Assembly: GCF_019703515.2 (NCBI RefSeq)
Contig: NC_059346.1
Coordinates: forward strand, 50,141,501 to 50,205,500
From: Myxocyprinus asiaticus
Taxonomy: Eukaryota > Chordata > Actinopteri > Cypriniformes > Catostomidae
Reading direction: 5' to 3'
DNA length: 64,000 nt
In this document: one piece after another, positions 1 to 11,890 of the stretch
Layout: every line of letters starts with the position of its first letter
Numbering within the stretch: position 1 is the stretch's first letter
Made by a program: the position numbers and the translations under genes
Notes under the pieces: model-generated
The model's database searches: none
Told to the model about the DNA's origin: nothing
The model's input: only the letters and a program-made list of their open reading frames with translations

Positions 1-54
1 GGTATCGGAGCAACCCTAGTCCCCTTAGGTGTTATGTTAGGAATACTTAGCCAT

Positions 55-337
55 GGAAGGCCTGCTCTCTTGACTTGAACTGCGTGCCAGTGGGCGGGGC
101 CAAGGGTGCGATGAAGCATGTTGTGGGATGTGTAAATACAAGTGAGCAATGTGTCGTGATGTCACGAACAGACAGATTTAAAAACTAGACGTTTCAGCAG
201 AGTGGCAACTAAAAATGCTCTTTTTAGTCTGGGGAGGAAGTTTTGAGTTCTGAAATTTTCAGTATGTTTTTATAGTACAGTTACCTCTTATATGTCTAAA
301 TATCAAGGAAAATTTGATTCTCCATTTCATGACCCCT
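55..337 (-). repeat. TTAA-flanked dispersed repeat, family with GGGGTCATG end, copy 1
   Basis: The stretch ends in ...CATGACCCC followed by TTAA (338-341). It is the reverse complement of a better copy at 54921-55270, sharing the blocks GGAGGAAGTTTTGAGTTC, ATCAAGGAAAATTTGATTC and, further in, CCAGTGGGCGGGGCCAAGG. A third piece lies at 17984-18102. The TTAA flank suggests a TTAA-targeting DNA transposon class (piggyBac or Kolobok type), which is inference. No coding capacity is visible; the left boundary is uncertain because the window begins nearby. Confidence 0.55.
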
Positions 338-879
338 TTAAATTGAATTCCAAAAATGGGCAAAGCTCTAAAGAAGACATTTGCAAGTTCTACTGTATCT
401 GTGAATGAGATGTGGCTGAGGTGCAAACATTCATTTATATGTTTGACAGTAGCAAAACTACAGTCATATTATCACGCATGCATACATGGATGCTACAGTG
501 TATACTGGATACACAAAGCCACAGAAACTCTAGCAAACAACGACATACTTTCACTGGCACATACCAATGTGTTCAGACAACTGCCTATACACTTAGAATG
601 TAATATTAGACATCAGCTCCATATCTGCCTTACAAAAAGCAAATTTATTCCATAATAATAATAGAGTGCAACAGTAGGGTCCCATGAGATCTGCGGTTGT
701 TAAACGATTATATATTCTTCTGTAGAACCCACAAATGAGTGTGATTTCAACTTCTTTTCTACAAATTCATGTTTAATTAGTTTCCCATAAATAAAGTACC
801 CATTGTCCTGAAGAGCAATCCACCCTGGATCCTCCAATCAGAGAAATCGCTGTTATTATGAAAATGTTAATCATACCTA
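338..879. other. No gene recognised
   Basis: AT-rich sequence with short chance open frames (up to 99 codons) that show no recognisable protein, no codon bias I can detect by eye and no splice context. Nothing further is supported here. Confidence 0.5.
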
Positions 880-1330
880 AAGTCCCACTCCTGTAAAGCA
901 CTGTATTTACATGATTGCATAACTCTACACTCTCAAACTACATATATCTTTGTATATGTTTGAATATGTTGTATTATACTGAAAATGTATTGTATATATA
1001 GTCATAATCAAAAGGTCTATAGTTATATAATATAGTTGTTATGATTCAGTGCAACATTCGTAGTGCTTAGGGATCTGTGGTTTATCCCCTCATAAATTAT
1101 GTTAAGTATATAGCTGTGTACCTTTGTCTTTGCAATTTTTTTTACATTTTTTTTTCCCCCAAATAAATGTTTGTGATGTTGTGATTCATCTCAGAGCTGG
1201 TTGGTTTGGTTCAAGGCTTTGAACTTTTTTTATTAAAGAATTACTTGAAATCCCTATAGAGAAAATCAATGGGAAAAATACTACCAAAAAAACCAAGGCC
1301 ACTGAAAAAGTGGGTAGTCACTTTTGCACT
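880..1330 (+). repeat. Diverged dispersed repeat, family B copy 1
   Basis: This segment aligns by eye, in the same orientation, with 9040-9430: both carry GTACCTTTG, then TTGTGATGTTGTGAT / TTGTAATGTTGTGAT, a CTCGGAG/CTCAGAG-like block, a (GG)TTCA(AG/TC)GGCTT block and a CTGAAAA block in the same order and spacing. It appears to be an old non-coding repeat; class unknown. Confidence 0.45.
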
Positions 1331-1882
1331 CTATTGGACTTTGTTATCTAAAATATGTAAACTTTTATGACCTGTAAGCTCATTTTGAGTATTGTTGGAA
1401 AACAGAATGTCCATTAAACATCACTTTAAGCTCAATTCCATTTAATGTTTGGGCTATAAGCCTTTACCTGAGATTTACACCCTTTTTCATTTCAATTATA
1501 CACCTTCGACCTTAAACTTCAAACCTTTTCTTGACTGGAACATTCCAGCAATTACTTACTGACAATACTTAATGGCAGCCCCAAGATCTAGACATAAGGC
1601 TGATGTATGAACTTTTGACCCCTTTTTTATAGCATCCAAAGTTTCTTCATCAAGTTTGTCCCATTAAATTCAATTAAAAAAAATATTTTTATGTTATTAA
1701 GCTCAGTGCGGGAAAACAGCATGTTCTAAGTCCATCGTTGATTGTGAATTTACTCTCAGTGGCTCATTGCCTGAACATAAGCGATAGCAGCAAAATTCCC
1801 CATGTGAAGGTTGAACTATATAGTTTTTTCTTCTGAAAGGCCATTATTGTAGTGTGGTCAACAAAAAATCTAATTTTCCATG

Positions 1883-1884
<2 letters not shown>
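1331..1884. other. No gene recognised
   Basis: AT-rich non-coding sequence. I see no long open frame, no RNA gene and no clear repeat boundary. Confidence 0.5.

Positions 1885-1935
<51 letters not shown>
1885..1935. repeat. (CA)n microsatellite
   Basis: About 25 uninterrupted AC dinucleotides. Open frames across it translate to Thr-His or Cys-Val runs and are artefacts. Confidence 0.98.
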
Positions 1936-1936
<1 letters not shown>

Positions 1937-2003
1937 CAAAAAACTAACAAAAAAGGCTTACCTGTATTGTTGCACCAGGATGGGAGTAGGCATATATATA
2001 GAA

Positions 2004-2027
2004 AGAGAGAGAGAGAGAGAGAGAGAG
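2004..2027. repeat. (GA)n microsatellite
   Basis: Twelve AG dinucleotides following a short TA run; about 70 bases from the larger CA repeat. Confidence 0.95.
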
Positions 2028-2146
2028 TGTGTAAAAAAAAAAACTTTGGCATCTGATAAAAATGATGAACACATTCTTTTTATCTGTTGTCTCATTATAT
2101 GGGATATTTTCTAAGACACAATGGCACAAATGTTTGCCTTCACTGT

Positions 2147-2250
2147 AAAAAAAAAAAAAAAAAAAAAAAAATCCAGCTTCCATTTTGTTAGACTCCAGGT
2201 TGATTGTAGACAAAATTGAGATTACAAAATAAATAAATAAATAAATAATC
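2147..2250. repeat. Poly-A tract (2147-2171) and (AAAT)n
   Basis: A run of 25 A, then 50 bases on, about five AAAT units (2228-2248). The A-run could be an old retroposon tail, but no retroposon body is recognisable upstream. Confidence 0.9.
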
Positions 2251-2980
2251 TATACAGATTTGTAGGAAGTTATATAGGCCAACGTATAGGCCATTTACTG
2301 TAATACGTGCAATATTTCAAACAGAGCAAACAGCGAGTACCTATTAGCCCAACTAAGACAAAAAAAGTTGAGTTGCCTTAAATAGGCTGTGGAACTAGTT
2401 ACTAAAACATTTTGAGTTGAGTCACTTTGAAATTTTTTACAGTGTTGAATGAGGCTTGTACATTGACATACACTGTGTAAAACTTCACACTATCAGTATA
2501 AATTACCATAAAAAAAACATCAAACAATTATGCTGGAGTGCTGGAAATTACTCATAACCACACAAAACTCTTCCTCAAATTCACCTTCTTCTTTATCTTT
2601 TACCCAAACTATAAGCCACAATAAACCTGTCAAATGAAAGTTCAATACTGAAATATGTTAACGCATAGGCAAACAATACATGAAGATAAAAATGAGGACA
2701 TCCTAAAAACAGAAGGGGTGCTGTATTGATAAAGCTGAACTGTCAACATTGTTAAAGGTTAACATCGCTTCTTGCAGTCAGCGAGTGTAATGGAGTGCTT
2801 TCATCACAGGTAGAATGATTCACGACTGTGGGAAAAGGGAAAAGCTTCATGCTGGGCTCAACAAATGCTAAATCTACACACCTATTGAACCCTTTGCTGA
2901 ACCTTTGGTTGGATTTCTGTTTCAGAGAGCTAAGAGAGTGATGAGAAGTAGAGTTGAACTACTGTAAGTGGATCGAATCC
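2251..2980. other. No gene recognised
   Basis: AT-rich non-coding sequence without long open frames or clear repeats. Confidence 0.5.
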
Positions 2981-4517
2981 TAGTGTTGGGTTCCAGTCCA
3001 CCTTAGTCTAGTCCGAGTCAAGTCTGAGTCTTTAAACAATTGAGTCCGAGTCAAGTGTGAGTCCAAAAGGGGCCGAGTCTAACTCAAGACTGAGTCCATA
3101 ACAGGCCGAGACCGAATCGAGTCCGAATGTATCTGTTCAAAAATCTGAATTAAAATTGTAACCGTAAACTCAACATCAATATTTTAAGCTTATTTTAACC
3201 TTCACAACTAAGAAAAACAATTTATCAATATAAATTATTTGTTGCTTTTCTCCTCCACTCAAACATAGACTAAAGAAAGTGAAAGCTGTATTAATCATTA
3301 CAACCAGATTTATTATTATTTCGAATTTTAATTTTTAGTTTTTTTTCTACTTCATTTTCAATTTGTCCATTCAGTTTAGTTTAGTTTTATCTAAAATTAT
3401 GAGTGAAATACATTTAATGCAATTAATTAAATACATTTAATGTGTTTAATACATTTAATAAATGGTAATATTAAAATATTTAATAATACCCATAAAATTA
3501 AACAGAAATGATCCAATACAATTATAAACGTATTTTTATTCTGCTACACTTCACACTTTTCAGTCCTCCTGCTGTGTCCAGGTGTAGCCAACTTCCCTAA
3601 AGTTAAGATAAAATTTTTTATGACAAACTCTCCTTAAGCTGACACATTGTTCTTTTCACATTATATTTAGTATGGATAATAGGTGAATAGAGACTTATCC
3701 CCTCACTTGTGTTCTTCATTGTATTTTCTGACTTTTTTGCCATTGAAACGCAAGTGCCAGCTTTACAGGTAACACAGAGGTTGCACTACAAATATGTGAC
3801 GGACTGAGCTGTACAATTTACATGGTCTATTTCATCCATTATATTAGTTTAAATATCCCTAATACATAGCATATTTGATTTTGTCTCAATATAGTAAACA
3901 TTTTCAGTTAGAAATGGCTTTGCGTAGTAACGTGTTTGATAAAAGATTTGTTCTATTTAATAATTTGCAGAGTTGGGGAACATACCTTTAAAAGTGTACA
4001 TACGTTACTGATGTTTCTGTATGAGAGTGGCAGAGCACATGTGGCGATCTCTTTCACACACATACAGCACGGGCGCGCGGGCGAGAGAGAAAGTACTTTG
4101 AAAGTGTGCGCGCTTCTGCTTTCAACCAGAATAATCACACATAAGTACATATAGGCGTAAAAACTGATGTGCAGTATCAAATACACAGAATGTATGATAG
4201 TACTAACTGTAGAGAGCACATCATTATGAAGACAAAGCCAAATCCCAGACATTTAGAGGCAATTTTGAATTTTTTCAGGTCTGAAAAAGAGGACATGTCT
4301 GGGGAAAAGAAGATGTATAGTCACCCTATATTATGCTATTTGTTTGCTTGTTTGTTTGTCATTGCATCACAAATGCCAAATCCAGAATCCTAAAGGCTCG
4401 AATCCGAGTCAAGTCAGAGTAAAAATGCATCCGAGTCCGTGACAAGTCCAAGTTTATTAAAATTGGACTCATGACACGGACTCGAGTCCGAGTCCGAACT
4501 CGAGTACCCCAACTCTA
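2981..4517. mobile_element. Non-autonomous DNA transposon with GAGTCC-rich ends
   Basis: The left end begins TAGTGTTGGG and the right end, read inverted, TAGAGTTGGGG. Inside both ends lie many copies of GAGTCCGAGTC-like motifs (about 3010-3130 and 4400-4505), oriented so that the two ends are inverted with respect to each other. Such subterminal arrays are typical of hAT-type elements, where they bind transposase. The expected 8-bp target duplication is not visible in the flanks (tcgaatcc left, ctggcata right), so either a boundary is slightly off or the flank has mutated. No transposase frame remains in the roughly 1.5 kb body; the small frames at 3936-4393 are unremarkable. Confidence 0.65.
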
Positions 4518-4755
4518 CTGGCATATTTAAAATAAATAAGTAAATAAATTAATGCAGTGATGCTCATTGACCCCACCCATGGGCCTGACTTTACTTTGCC
4601 TAAATTAGTTCGCATTTACTATATAGTGTGCTGTTCAATTATTTTTCATAATGTTGACAAATTATACATCTGTATTATTTTTACTAGACTATATAGTAAA
4701 TGTGAACTCATTAAAGCAAAGTGACATCAGTTCTGTAATAAATTCCATATAAATA

Positions 4756-5800
4756 CAGTGGCCCCCAAAAGTATTTGGACACTTAAGTCACACTTAAAGG
4801 GATAGTTCACCCAAAAATGAAAATTCATCATTTACTCTCCCTCATGACATCCCAGATGTGTATGATTTTCTTTTGTCTGCTGAACACAAACACAAAATTT
4901 TAAAAGAATATCTCAGTTCTGTAGGTCCAAACAATGTAAGTGAATGGTGGCCAGTGAAAGGTCCAAAAAAGTACATAAAAGCAACATAAATGTAATCCAT
5001 ACAACTCCAGTGGTTAAATCCATGTCTTCAGAAGTGATATGATAAGTTGGGTGAGAAACAGCTCAATATTAAAGTTTTTACTATAAATATTCACTTTCAC
5101 TTTCACATTCTTTTTTTTTTTTTTTTTTTTTTACATTCTTTGTGCATATTGCCACCCAGTGGGCAGGGAGGAGAATTTACAATAAAAAATGACTTAAATA
5201 TTGATCTGTTTCTCACTCACACCTATCATATTGCTTCTGAAGACATGGATTAAACCACTGGAGTCGTCTGGATTACTTTTATGCTGCTTTTATGTGCTTT
5301 TTTGGACCTTCAAAGTTCTGGTCACCATTCACTTGCATTGTGTGGACCTACAGATCTGAAATATTCTTCTAAAAATCTTTGTCTGTGTTCAGCACTTTTT
5401 GTTCAAATTTTTTTTGGTGAACTATCTCTTTAAAATGTATTGATGCCTTTGCTTTATATAACCAAAAAACTGAACCAAATGGCATAGTAATATAACACAA
5501 ACACACTTTTCAAGCAAAATTTTTTGTTGTTGTTGTTTAAAAATGCTTGCTTAAATTCTTAAATTAAGACATTAAGCATTTGTTCATACACCTATGGTTA
5601 CTCTGCCCAGACACCTGTGTCAGCTTGAGGGGAACTGACTTCATACATCCAGTTAAAATGATCTTGGGGCCAGCTGGTTAAATGTAATTACAAAAATTGC
5701 AAATTTTCTCAATTCTGAGAAAAGCTGTTGCCTCACTTGTTTGCAGATTCCACTTGGTTTGATTGTATTGTTATTATTTTTCTCTTTGTTTGTTTATAAT
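4756..5800. mobile_element. Non-autonomous element (family C copy 1), interrupted
   Basis: It starts after TA with CAGTGGCCCCCAAAAGTATT, a Tc1/mariner-style end common in fish. After about 40 bases it is interrupted by the TTAA fold-back at 4798-5429. The sequence then resumes with blocks (ACTTCATACATCCA, CAGATTCCACTTGGTTTGAT) shared with family C copy 2 at 43622-44044. The right terminus is eroded near 5800. No coding capacity. Confidence 0.6.
4798..5429. mobile_element. TTAA fold-back element, copy 1
   Basis: This is a long imperfect palindrome. The left end AGGGATAGTTCACCC and right end GGTGAACTATCTCT are inverted copies, each flanked by TTAA (4794-4797 and 5430-5433). The inner arms also match inverted: CCAGTGGTTAAATCCATG (about 5010) against CATGGATTAAACCACTGG (about 5245), and the GTCCAAACAATG block against CATTGTGTGGAC. 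A poly-T and a CTTTGTGCATATTGCCACC block lie in the centre. Related copies or fragments are at 35966-36437, 58816-59313, 59771-60748, 24955-25053 and 52797-52970. It is non-coding; the TTAA flank points to piggyBac/Kolobok-type mobilisation (inference). Confidence 0.75.
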
Positions 5801-5811
5801 GCAATAAATTA

Positions 5812-5885
5812 GAGATGCACACATACCAGTACCAAGTAGTTAGTTTAAGGTATCGATTGATACTTAGTACCGATACAGTAGTTTT
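5812..5885. repeat. hAT-end-like fragment
   Basis: AGAGATGCACACATACCAG followed by GGTATCGATTGATACTTAGTACCGATAC resembles the terminal part of a common teleost hAT-type non-autonomous repeat. Only one end is present and no target duplication can be assigned. Confidence 0.35.
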
Positions 5886-6418
5886 GTGCTTGCATATGCA
5901 TGCAATTCTATTATTGATTTAGCGATTTATTTATTAAAAATTACAGTTTAGGATTTATTTTTTATTTATTTTTATTTTTCACCAGGGCGTAGCTTATCTA
6001 ACCCAGCTAACACATATGAAAATGTATTTATGTTTTAACTGTGTTATTTTATGCATATTGTTCTGGGCATTCACGGAGTAGGCAATGCGGCCTTAGAGTT
6101 CGATGTTCATTTGATTGCTTTATCCTGTGTTGTTCCTATCCTTTTTTCCAGCATCTTCTTTACAAATAACACATATGATTTTTGGAGTCGCAGTGTTTAG
6201 AACAACAATGACCATCCAGTGTGAGTCTTATGAAAGCACTCTTTTGCTGAAACAGAAGCGTGCAGAAAGAGAGAGAAATGCTGCTTATATCATGAGAAGA
6301 TGAATGAAATAATAATAATTAAAATAAAAAACTAAAGAGCTAGTTTCAAATGGTTTTCTTTCTTTCTCTTCTTGCTGTTTTTTTTTTAATTAGAACTAAC
6401 CATTCAAATAATAATGGA

Positions 6419-6419
<1 letters not shown>
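5886..6419. other. No gene recognised
   Basis: AT-rich sequence. The 62-codon frame at 6115-6303 has no recognisable motif and is probably chance. Confidence 0.45.

Positions 6420-6470
<51 letters not shown>
6420..6470. repeat. (CA)n microsatellite
   Basis: About 25 uninterrupted CA dinucleotides at the left edge of a repeat unit that carries another CA tract at its right edge. Confidence 0.98.
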
Positions 6471-6473
<3 letters not shown>

Positions 6474-6727
6474 GGTACTCCTATCATTATGAGGACTCTC
6501 CATAGACATAATGATTTTTATACTGTATGAACTATAGATTCTATACCCTAACCCTAACCCTACCCCTATCCTAACCCTAAAAAAAAAAAAAAAAAACATT
6601 TTACATTTAAAACAATTTGAATTATGGGAACACTAGAGATGTCCTCATAAATCACATTTATAGCATAATACCCTTGTTATTACCAGTTTGTAACCTAAAA
6701 AAGGTCCTTGTAAACCATCCAAACCCG

Positions 6728-6730
<3 letters not shown>
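6471..6730. repeat. Microsatellite-bracketed repeat with telomere-like core
   Basis: Between two CA tracts sits a unit with ATGAGGACTCTCCATAGAC, then CCCTAACCCTAACCCTACCCC (6546-6580, about five CCCTAA-like units, two imperfect), then a poly-A run and GAGATGTCCTCAT. I recognise this arrangement as a repeat widespread in teleost genomes. The CCCTAA units are part of that repeat and need not be of telomeric origin. Confidence 0.6.
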
Positions 6731-6764
<34 letters not shown>

Positions 6765-6771
6765 GCATGCT

Positions 6772-6807
<36 letters not shown>

Positions 6808-6824
6808 GAGAGAGTGAGAGAGAG
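6731..6824. repeat. (CA)n followed by (GA)n microsatellites
   Basis: AC dinucleotides at 6731-6763, a short AGCATGCTT palindrome, then GA dinucleotides from 6774 with GTGAGA interruptions to 6824. Confidence 0.95.
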
Positions 6825-6981
6825 TGCGTGCATGAGAAAAGTCGCATACATATCATGGAAAGATGGATAAAATGAAAAACTGATTTTCTAGATTTAAATG
6901 GTTTAAACACCAAAATGTTTCTTATGTTTTCAAACTGGTCTTAGAAGTGCCATGTACAGTATGTGCAACCACATCATGATT

Positions 6982-7630
6982 TTAAAGAAATTCAAGTTAT
7001 TCAATACAAGTTAAGCTCAATTGGCAGCATTTGTGGCATAATGTTGTTTACCACAAAAAATAATTTCGACTCGTACCTCCATTAAAAAACAAAAAACAAA
7101 AAAAAAAAACATTGATTTTACAGTGAGGCACTTATAATGGAAGTGAATGTGGACAATTTTTGGAGGGTTTAAAGGCAGAAATGTGAAGTTTATAATTTTA
7201 TAAAAGCACTTACATTAATTCTTCTGTTAAAACTCTTGTATTATTTGAGCTGTAAAGTTGTTTAAATTGTAATTTTTACAGTCATTTTAGGTTTTTAGGG
7301 TTTGTTGACATTACATCGTCATGGCAATGAAGTTGTAAAATTGGCTATAACTTTACACAGAAAAGGTTAGTAAGTGATTTTATCACACTAAAGTCATGTT
7401 AACACACATATTGTTTATGTCTTGCAGCTATACGTTTGAAACAGTGAGTATTTTAACGTTTTCGGATTGGCCCCATTCGCTTCCATAGTAAGTGCCTCAC
7501 TGGAACCCAGATTTTGCTTTTTTCAAAGAAAAGGAGAGGCAAGTCAAAATAATTTTTTATGGTAATAAATATTATGCCACAAATGCTGTCGACTGAGCTC
7601 AACTTGTATTGAACCTGGAATATTCCTTTA
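6982..7630. mobile_element. Long fold-back (palindromic) non-autonomous element
   Basis: The two ends are inverted copies over roughly 150 bases: AATACAAGTTAAGCTCAATT and GCATTTGTGGCATAATGTTG on the left match, in reverse complement, GCCACAAATGCTGTCGACTG and GAGCTCAACTTGTATTGAAC on the right. GTGAGGCACTTATAATGGAAG (left) and CTTCCATAGTAAGTGCCTCAC (right) pair as well. TTAA/TTTA at the borders resembles the TTAA-flanked class. No frame longer than chance lies inside. I recognise it as a repeat of teleost genomes. Confidence 0.75.
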
Positions 7631-7661
7631 CTGTAATGTGCTCGTACTCAAAAATACTACA

Positions 7662-7836
7662 CCCCCCCCCCCCACATTATTAAGTGATGTAATAATAGCA
7701 CAATATGAAGGTCATTTTCAGATTGGTAGTCCTGTCCAACTGGTTGCCCTTTTATCATTGCATGACTTCACATTTCTTTCAGCCAGTGTATCTCACACAC
7801 ATATTCCATTGTAAGCTTTTGTAATAATTGGCAGTG

Positions 7837-7875
<39 letters not shown>

Positions 7876-7919
7876 ATAAAGTTCTAATATGGGAAGTTAT
7901 AACCTGTGTGTGTGTGTGT
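7662..7919. repeat. C-run and two (GT)n tracts
   Basis: Twelve C at 7662-7673, then GT dinucleotides at 7843-7874 and 7902-7919. The 111-codon minus-strand frame over the GT tracts is low-complexity and was not called a gene. Confidence 0.9.
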
Positions 7920-9039
7920 TTTTTTAACACATTACCCATGAGGCCAATCATTAATATCCCTAGCATCAAAGTTATTGAGTAGCGAGTATATAAGGGTGGG
8001 CAAGGACAAACAAGAGAAACTGTTCTCTTGAATGTTCCCAGTATAAAGCAAATGAAGCACACTCCATTTTTACCTGTGCTGTATAGTTTTAACAAATAAT
8101 GACATTGCCTTGAGGGAGAAGGCAACATGTGGTGATTTACATCGAGTTACTGTGCTCTGCCAGCCAGGGATGAGTACACATTTATGAGAATGTGATGTTC
8201 AAAGTGAAAATTTTTGTTCCATTTTTGCAGTCACACATTTATTCTCTTTGCTCACAGTAAAGTAATGAGGCATAGAGATGGCCCAAATCTAGCTGAGCCC
8301 AATCACACCTTAAAGAAACAGCAAGAAATTGGACAAAAGTGATTTTTGAGGATACCTCCATTTTGAATTAGGATGTTAGGTAACACCTCTTGCCAATTGA
8401 GAAGGGCAAAAGTAAAACAAAAGACTAATAAAGTCTTAAAATCCTGTCTCTGCACTAGGGTGGGTGTTTATTCACAAAATACTGTATGTGCATTTTTTTA
8501 TTTTTTTTTTGGAATATAAAAGTAAGCAATATTTTGAATTTCACAGTGATTTTATTGTGTTTAAACTCTAGCTGTTGATTAAACACACCATTTTTGTGTG
8601 ATTAATTATTTAAAACATGACACGTAAAAACAATTTACACAGTTAATCATGCCCCCAGACCATGCATAAATTCTCTAATAAGGAATCGGAGCACTAGAGC
8701 GCAACTAATTCTGGAAGTAAAATGCCATTCTTTTTTTGTTTTCCATAGACAAATTGATTTTCAATGATAACTTATAAACCTTGAAAGACAGACCTGCTGT
8801 TCCGAAGTTGTTCATCGATAATATATGCTTCCATTGAAGCCATCCGACTGCATTATTTCAACTTCATTGTTTAAAAATTATGTTTGATAGCGGAATTCCT
8901 GGTGAACAACTACATTGCCCATGGTACAGCAGTGAAAGACCCACTAATCAGAGAACTGCGGCCAACAAAGCCCACGAAACGAGTCCAGGAGCGAACCGCC
9001 CACTCCCATGATGCACTGTGAATGGTGCAATCGAGTCAG
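7920..9039. other. No gene recognised
   Basis: Mixed AT-rich sequence. There is no recognisable open frame or RNA gene. It may contain the left part of the repeat continuing into 9040-9430. Confidence 0.45.
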
Positions 9040-9430
9040 TCTTCCTTCACCCTTGAACTACTTATATATTTGTACATATCAGAATATTTTGCAATGAACA
9101 TAAAATACATTGTTTCTATACTATAATCAACAACCTAAAGTCAATAGTTTTATAATTTTCTATTGTTTTTATTCAGTTTCATCATTCACAATGCTCATGA
9201 AAGACGGTAATTACACAGTCTTGTACCTTTGCCTTTTTATCTGATTTTCAAATACTTATTTGCGTCAAAACACAGTTTGTAATGTTGTGATCCACCTCGG
9301 AGCCTATTGGGTTCATTCATGGCTTCCAACTCTTTGTGGAGGATTTTATGAAAAGCCTATGCAAAAAATAAAAGGGTAAAATACTTCTGGAACCCAGACG
9401 GCTGAAAAGGTTCCACAAAAAAAAAACTGT
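9040..9430 (+). repeat. Diverged dispersed repeat, family B copy 2
   Basis: Collinear with 880-1330 (same order of short identical blocks, same strand). Non-coding; class unknown. The presence of two copies 8 kb apart argues for dispersal or an old duplication. Confidence 0.45.
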
Positions 9431-11722
9431 TGTGCTCAATTGAAGCTTGAAGTACCACTTCATATTTTTGCAAGTCTTTTTAGCAAGTCAGTCCACTACA
9501 CGCCATCATTGGAATGCTCACGGGTATCTATTTTCCTACGTAAACAAGCGGCATACAAGTTCAGCTCCTATCTACTTAAATGGGGAAACATTTATGTCAA
9601 GATTATGATCAAAGAACATTTTTCAAATCAGCAGTAAAATCTGACAACACTGGTATCATAAATTATGTTTCTTTACCTCAGATTATAGCTGATGCGCATG
9701 TGCGTTCTCGAGTTGATTGACAGATGAAGTCTGTATCTAAAAGGTGATTGGCTCTTTTACCTGTAAGGCAAGACTTTCTTTCTAAATCTGTCATTTTAAT
9801 AGAAGTGGGCCATCTCTGCTAAATAGTCTTTGGTAGCAGTCAGCAGGGGGCAGTAGGAGCAACTCCAGCTGTGCAGGCACACTAGGTAGCACAAAATGAG
9901 CCTCACACATCAGAATGTGCTCTTGCATTCAAAGGCAGCCAGACTGCGCACAACTCCAAATGCAGGGGTATTGACACGTCATGTTCAAAGTTTCAAACTA
10001 TGTTTAATTTTACACAATATCCTAAAACATGCCGTATATGCCACGAGACGCTCCAAAATCAATATGACGAAGACAAAGTGAGACGCTCCAAAAGCGTCTG
10101 TCTGACTCATGTGTACACAAACCAACAAAAATAGTGCAGAGGGAATGCAAAAACGCATCCTCTGAGAACAACTCTTAACTTAACCATTTGTAAAATGGAT
10201 TGCTGTGGACTGTAGGCAGATGATAGGCTTATGTCAAATAATATGTAAATAAAACAAACAGTATATTGACTTCTAAAGCCACTTGTTTGTATTGTCTAAT
10301 CAATGCTTTACTTGTCTGCCACATTCGTCTAATGTATTTGTTATCTGAGTTAATTTATTTTTATTTTACAGACATGTGGCTAATAATGAAGGGACAGGAA
10401 CACAAACAAAAAGAGAATTCAGTTCTACAGTATTCAGTGTCAGGCTGAGCGAATAAACAACTCCCTTTCAAAGAGCTCCTCTGAGCATCACCCACACACA
10501 ATCAAGTGCTGCTTACCAAGACTCCCTTGCTATTACAAGAACAACATCGACCAATCGCCCACACAGGACAAGTGTCATGATAGTAGTCATCAAGACGTAT
10601 CACATTTGCATTTGTGCAATTGTAATCATGTACTGCATAATCTCTCATGTCAAGCAATTCCCATCGCTCGAGACACGTTCAACATGCGTGTTTTCAATTA
10701 CATCTCACACAGGATTTGCCTGAACAATAAAGAACAATTATTTTTCTTCTATGATTCTCCCCTTGAGCTGTGGTGCAGGTTTTTGCAGAATAAGCAGGAT
10801 TGCATTGTCGGGCTCTTTTGAGCGAGTTTGCTAAAGCATGTTGGGGGGTGACCTCACAGGAACGGTAAGGTCTAAGCCTTATTGTGAATCCTTTTAGAAG
10901 TCCAGATGTTTCCAATGTTCAATATTCTGCACACACTACTTTTTGACAAGTACAAGCTGCATATTAATTATATAAACTAATACTAGCTCACAAAATCTTT
11001 TTAAGGAAAACTAAATCAAGCACTCCATGGCTAAGGTAATTTAAATTTAAATGTCTTCTTTTGCTCAGCTAGATTCGTCTAGAATTAAGACATCACAGAG
11101 AGAGTGGGCACAATGTCTCCTTTAGAGATAAAATAGAGCATGTTAAAATCAAATGACTTGTTATTTCTCTGTCTTTGACTGAGGTTTCTAAATGGAAATT
11201 AGCCTACCTGAGAAATTACTGAATTTTTTCCAATTCATTCAACTGTGTATAGCCAAAGGTTTCTAACTGATCCACTTGTGCTCACTTGAGAGGCACATCT
11301 TTGTAGTTTTAGCATGCTTTGCAATGTACTGCTGTCACCAAATGGTTTCACTTGCATTCAGGGCAACTTTTTAGATCTGTATGGCACTGAATGACACCTC
11401 AATGGAATTTATACTTACAATTATGAACAACAATTCTGACTCGAAGCTTCAGGCTCTCTCGAGTCTGCTTGTCATACTTTTCACACTACCAATTCATGCC
11501 TGCCTTATTGTAATCTTTATTATTTGGGCCATAGATGTATGCAGTGTTGGGATGTAACAATTTATTTGTTACTAAAAGTAGCGACGATACTTAATTTGTG
11601 TGTGGTTTTCAAACCCCTTCTCTGTGTTGAGAAGTCAAATTTTTAAGTGAATCTTTAAATAGCTTATAACTTGGAAAACCACAGATTCCAAATTGTCAGA
11701 TAATTTTTTTGTTGTTTTGTTT
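9431..11722. other. No gene recognised
   Basis: About 2.3 kb with only short frames (60-73 codons) that match no family I know. Base composition is slightly less AT-rich around 9650-10120 and 10480-10900, but no splice-site-bounded exon could be supported. Confidence 0.4.
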
Positions 11723-11890
11723 GGTCACACTTTATATTAGGTGGCCTTAACTACTATGTACTAACATTAAATACATACAAGACTATGTATTTACTGTGTA
11801 ATTATGTTGTTCTGCAAAATTCCCTCACTTCCTGCTACTGTGGTTGAGGTACGGGTAGGTTTAGGAGTAAGGGCAGGGTTATGGTGCTGC
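11723..11890 (+). repeat. Teleost dispersed repeat beginning GGTCACACTTTATATTAG
   Basis: GGTCACACTTTATATTAGG, GGCCTTAACTACTATGTACT and, further in, a GGTACGGGTAGGTTTAGG block occur in the order found in a common teleost repeat. It is non-coding; only one end is clear. Confidence 0.5.

Noticed and set aside
1854..2213. Frames of 60-89 codons over CA/GA/A tracts (also at 6396-6913 and 7793-8128)
   Set aside because: They translate dinucleotide repeats (Thr-His, Cys-Val, Ser-Leu runs) and are low-complexity artefacts.
6546..6580. Telomere or subtelomere
   Set aside because: Only about five imperfect CCCTAA units inside a repeat that normally carries them.
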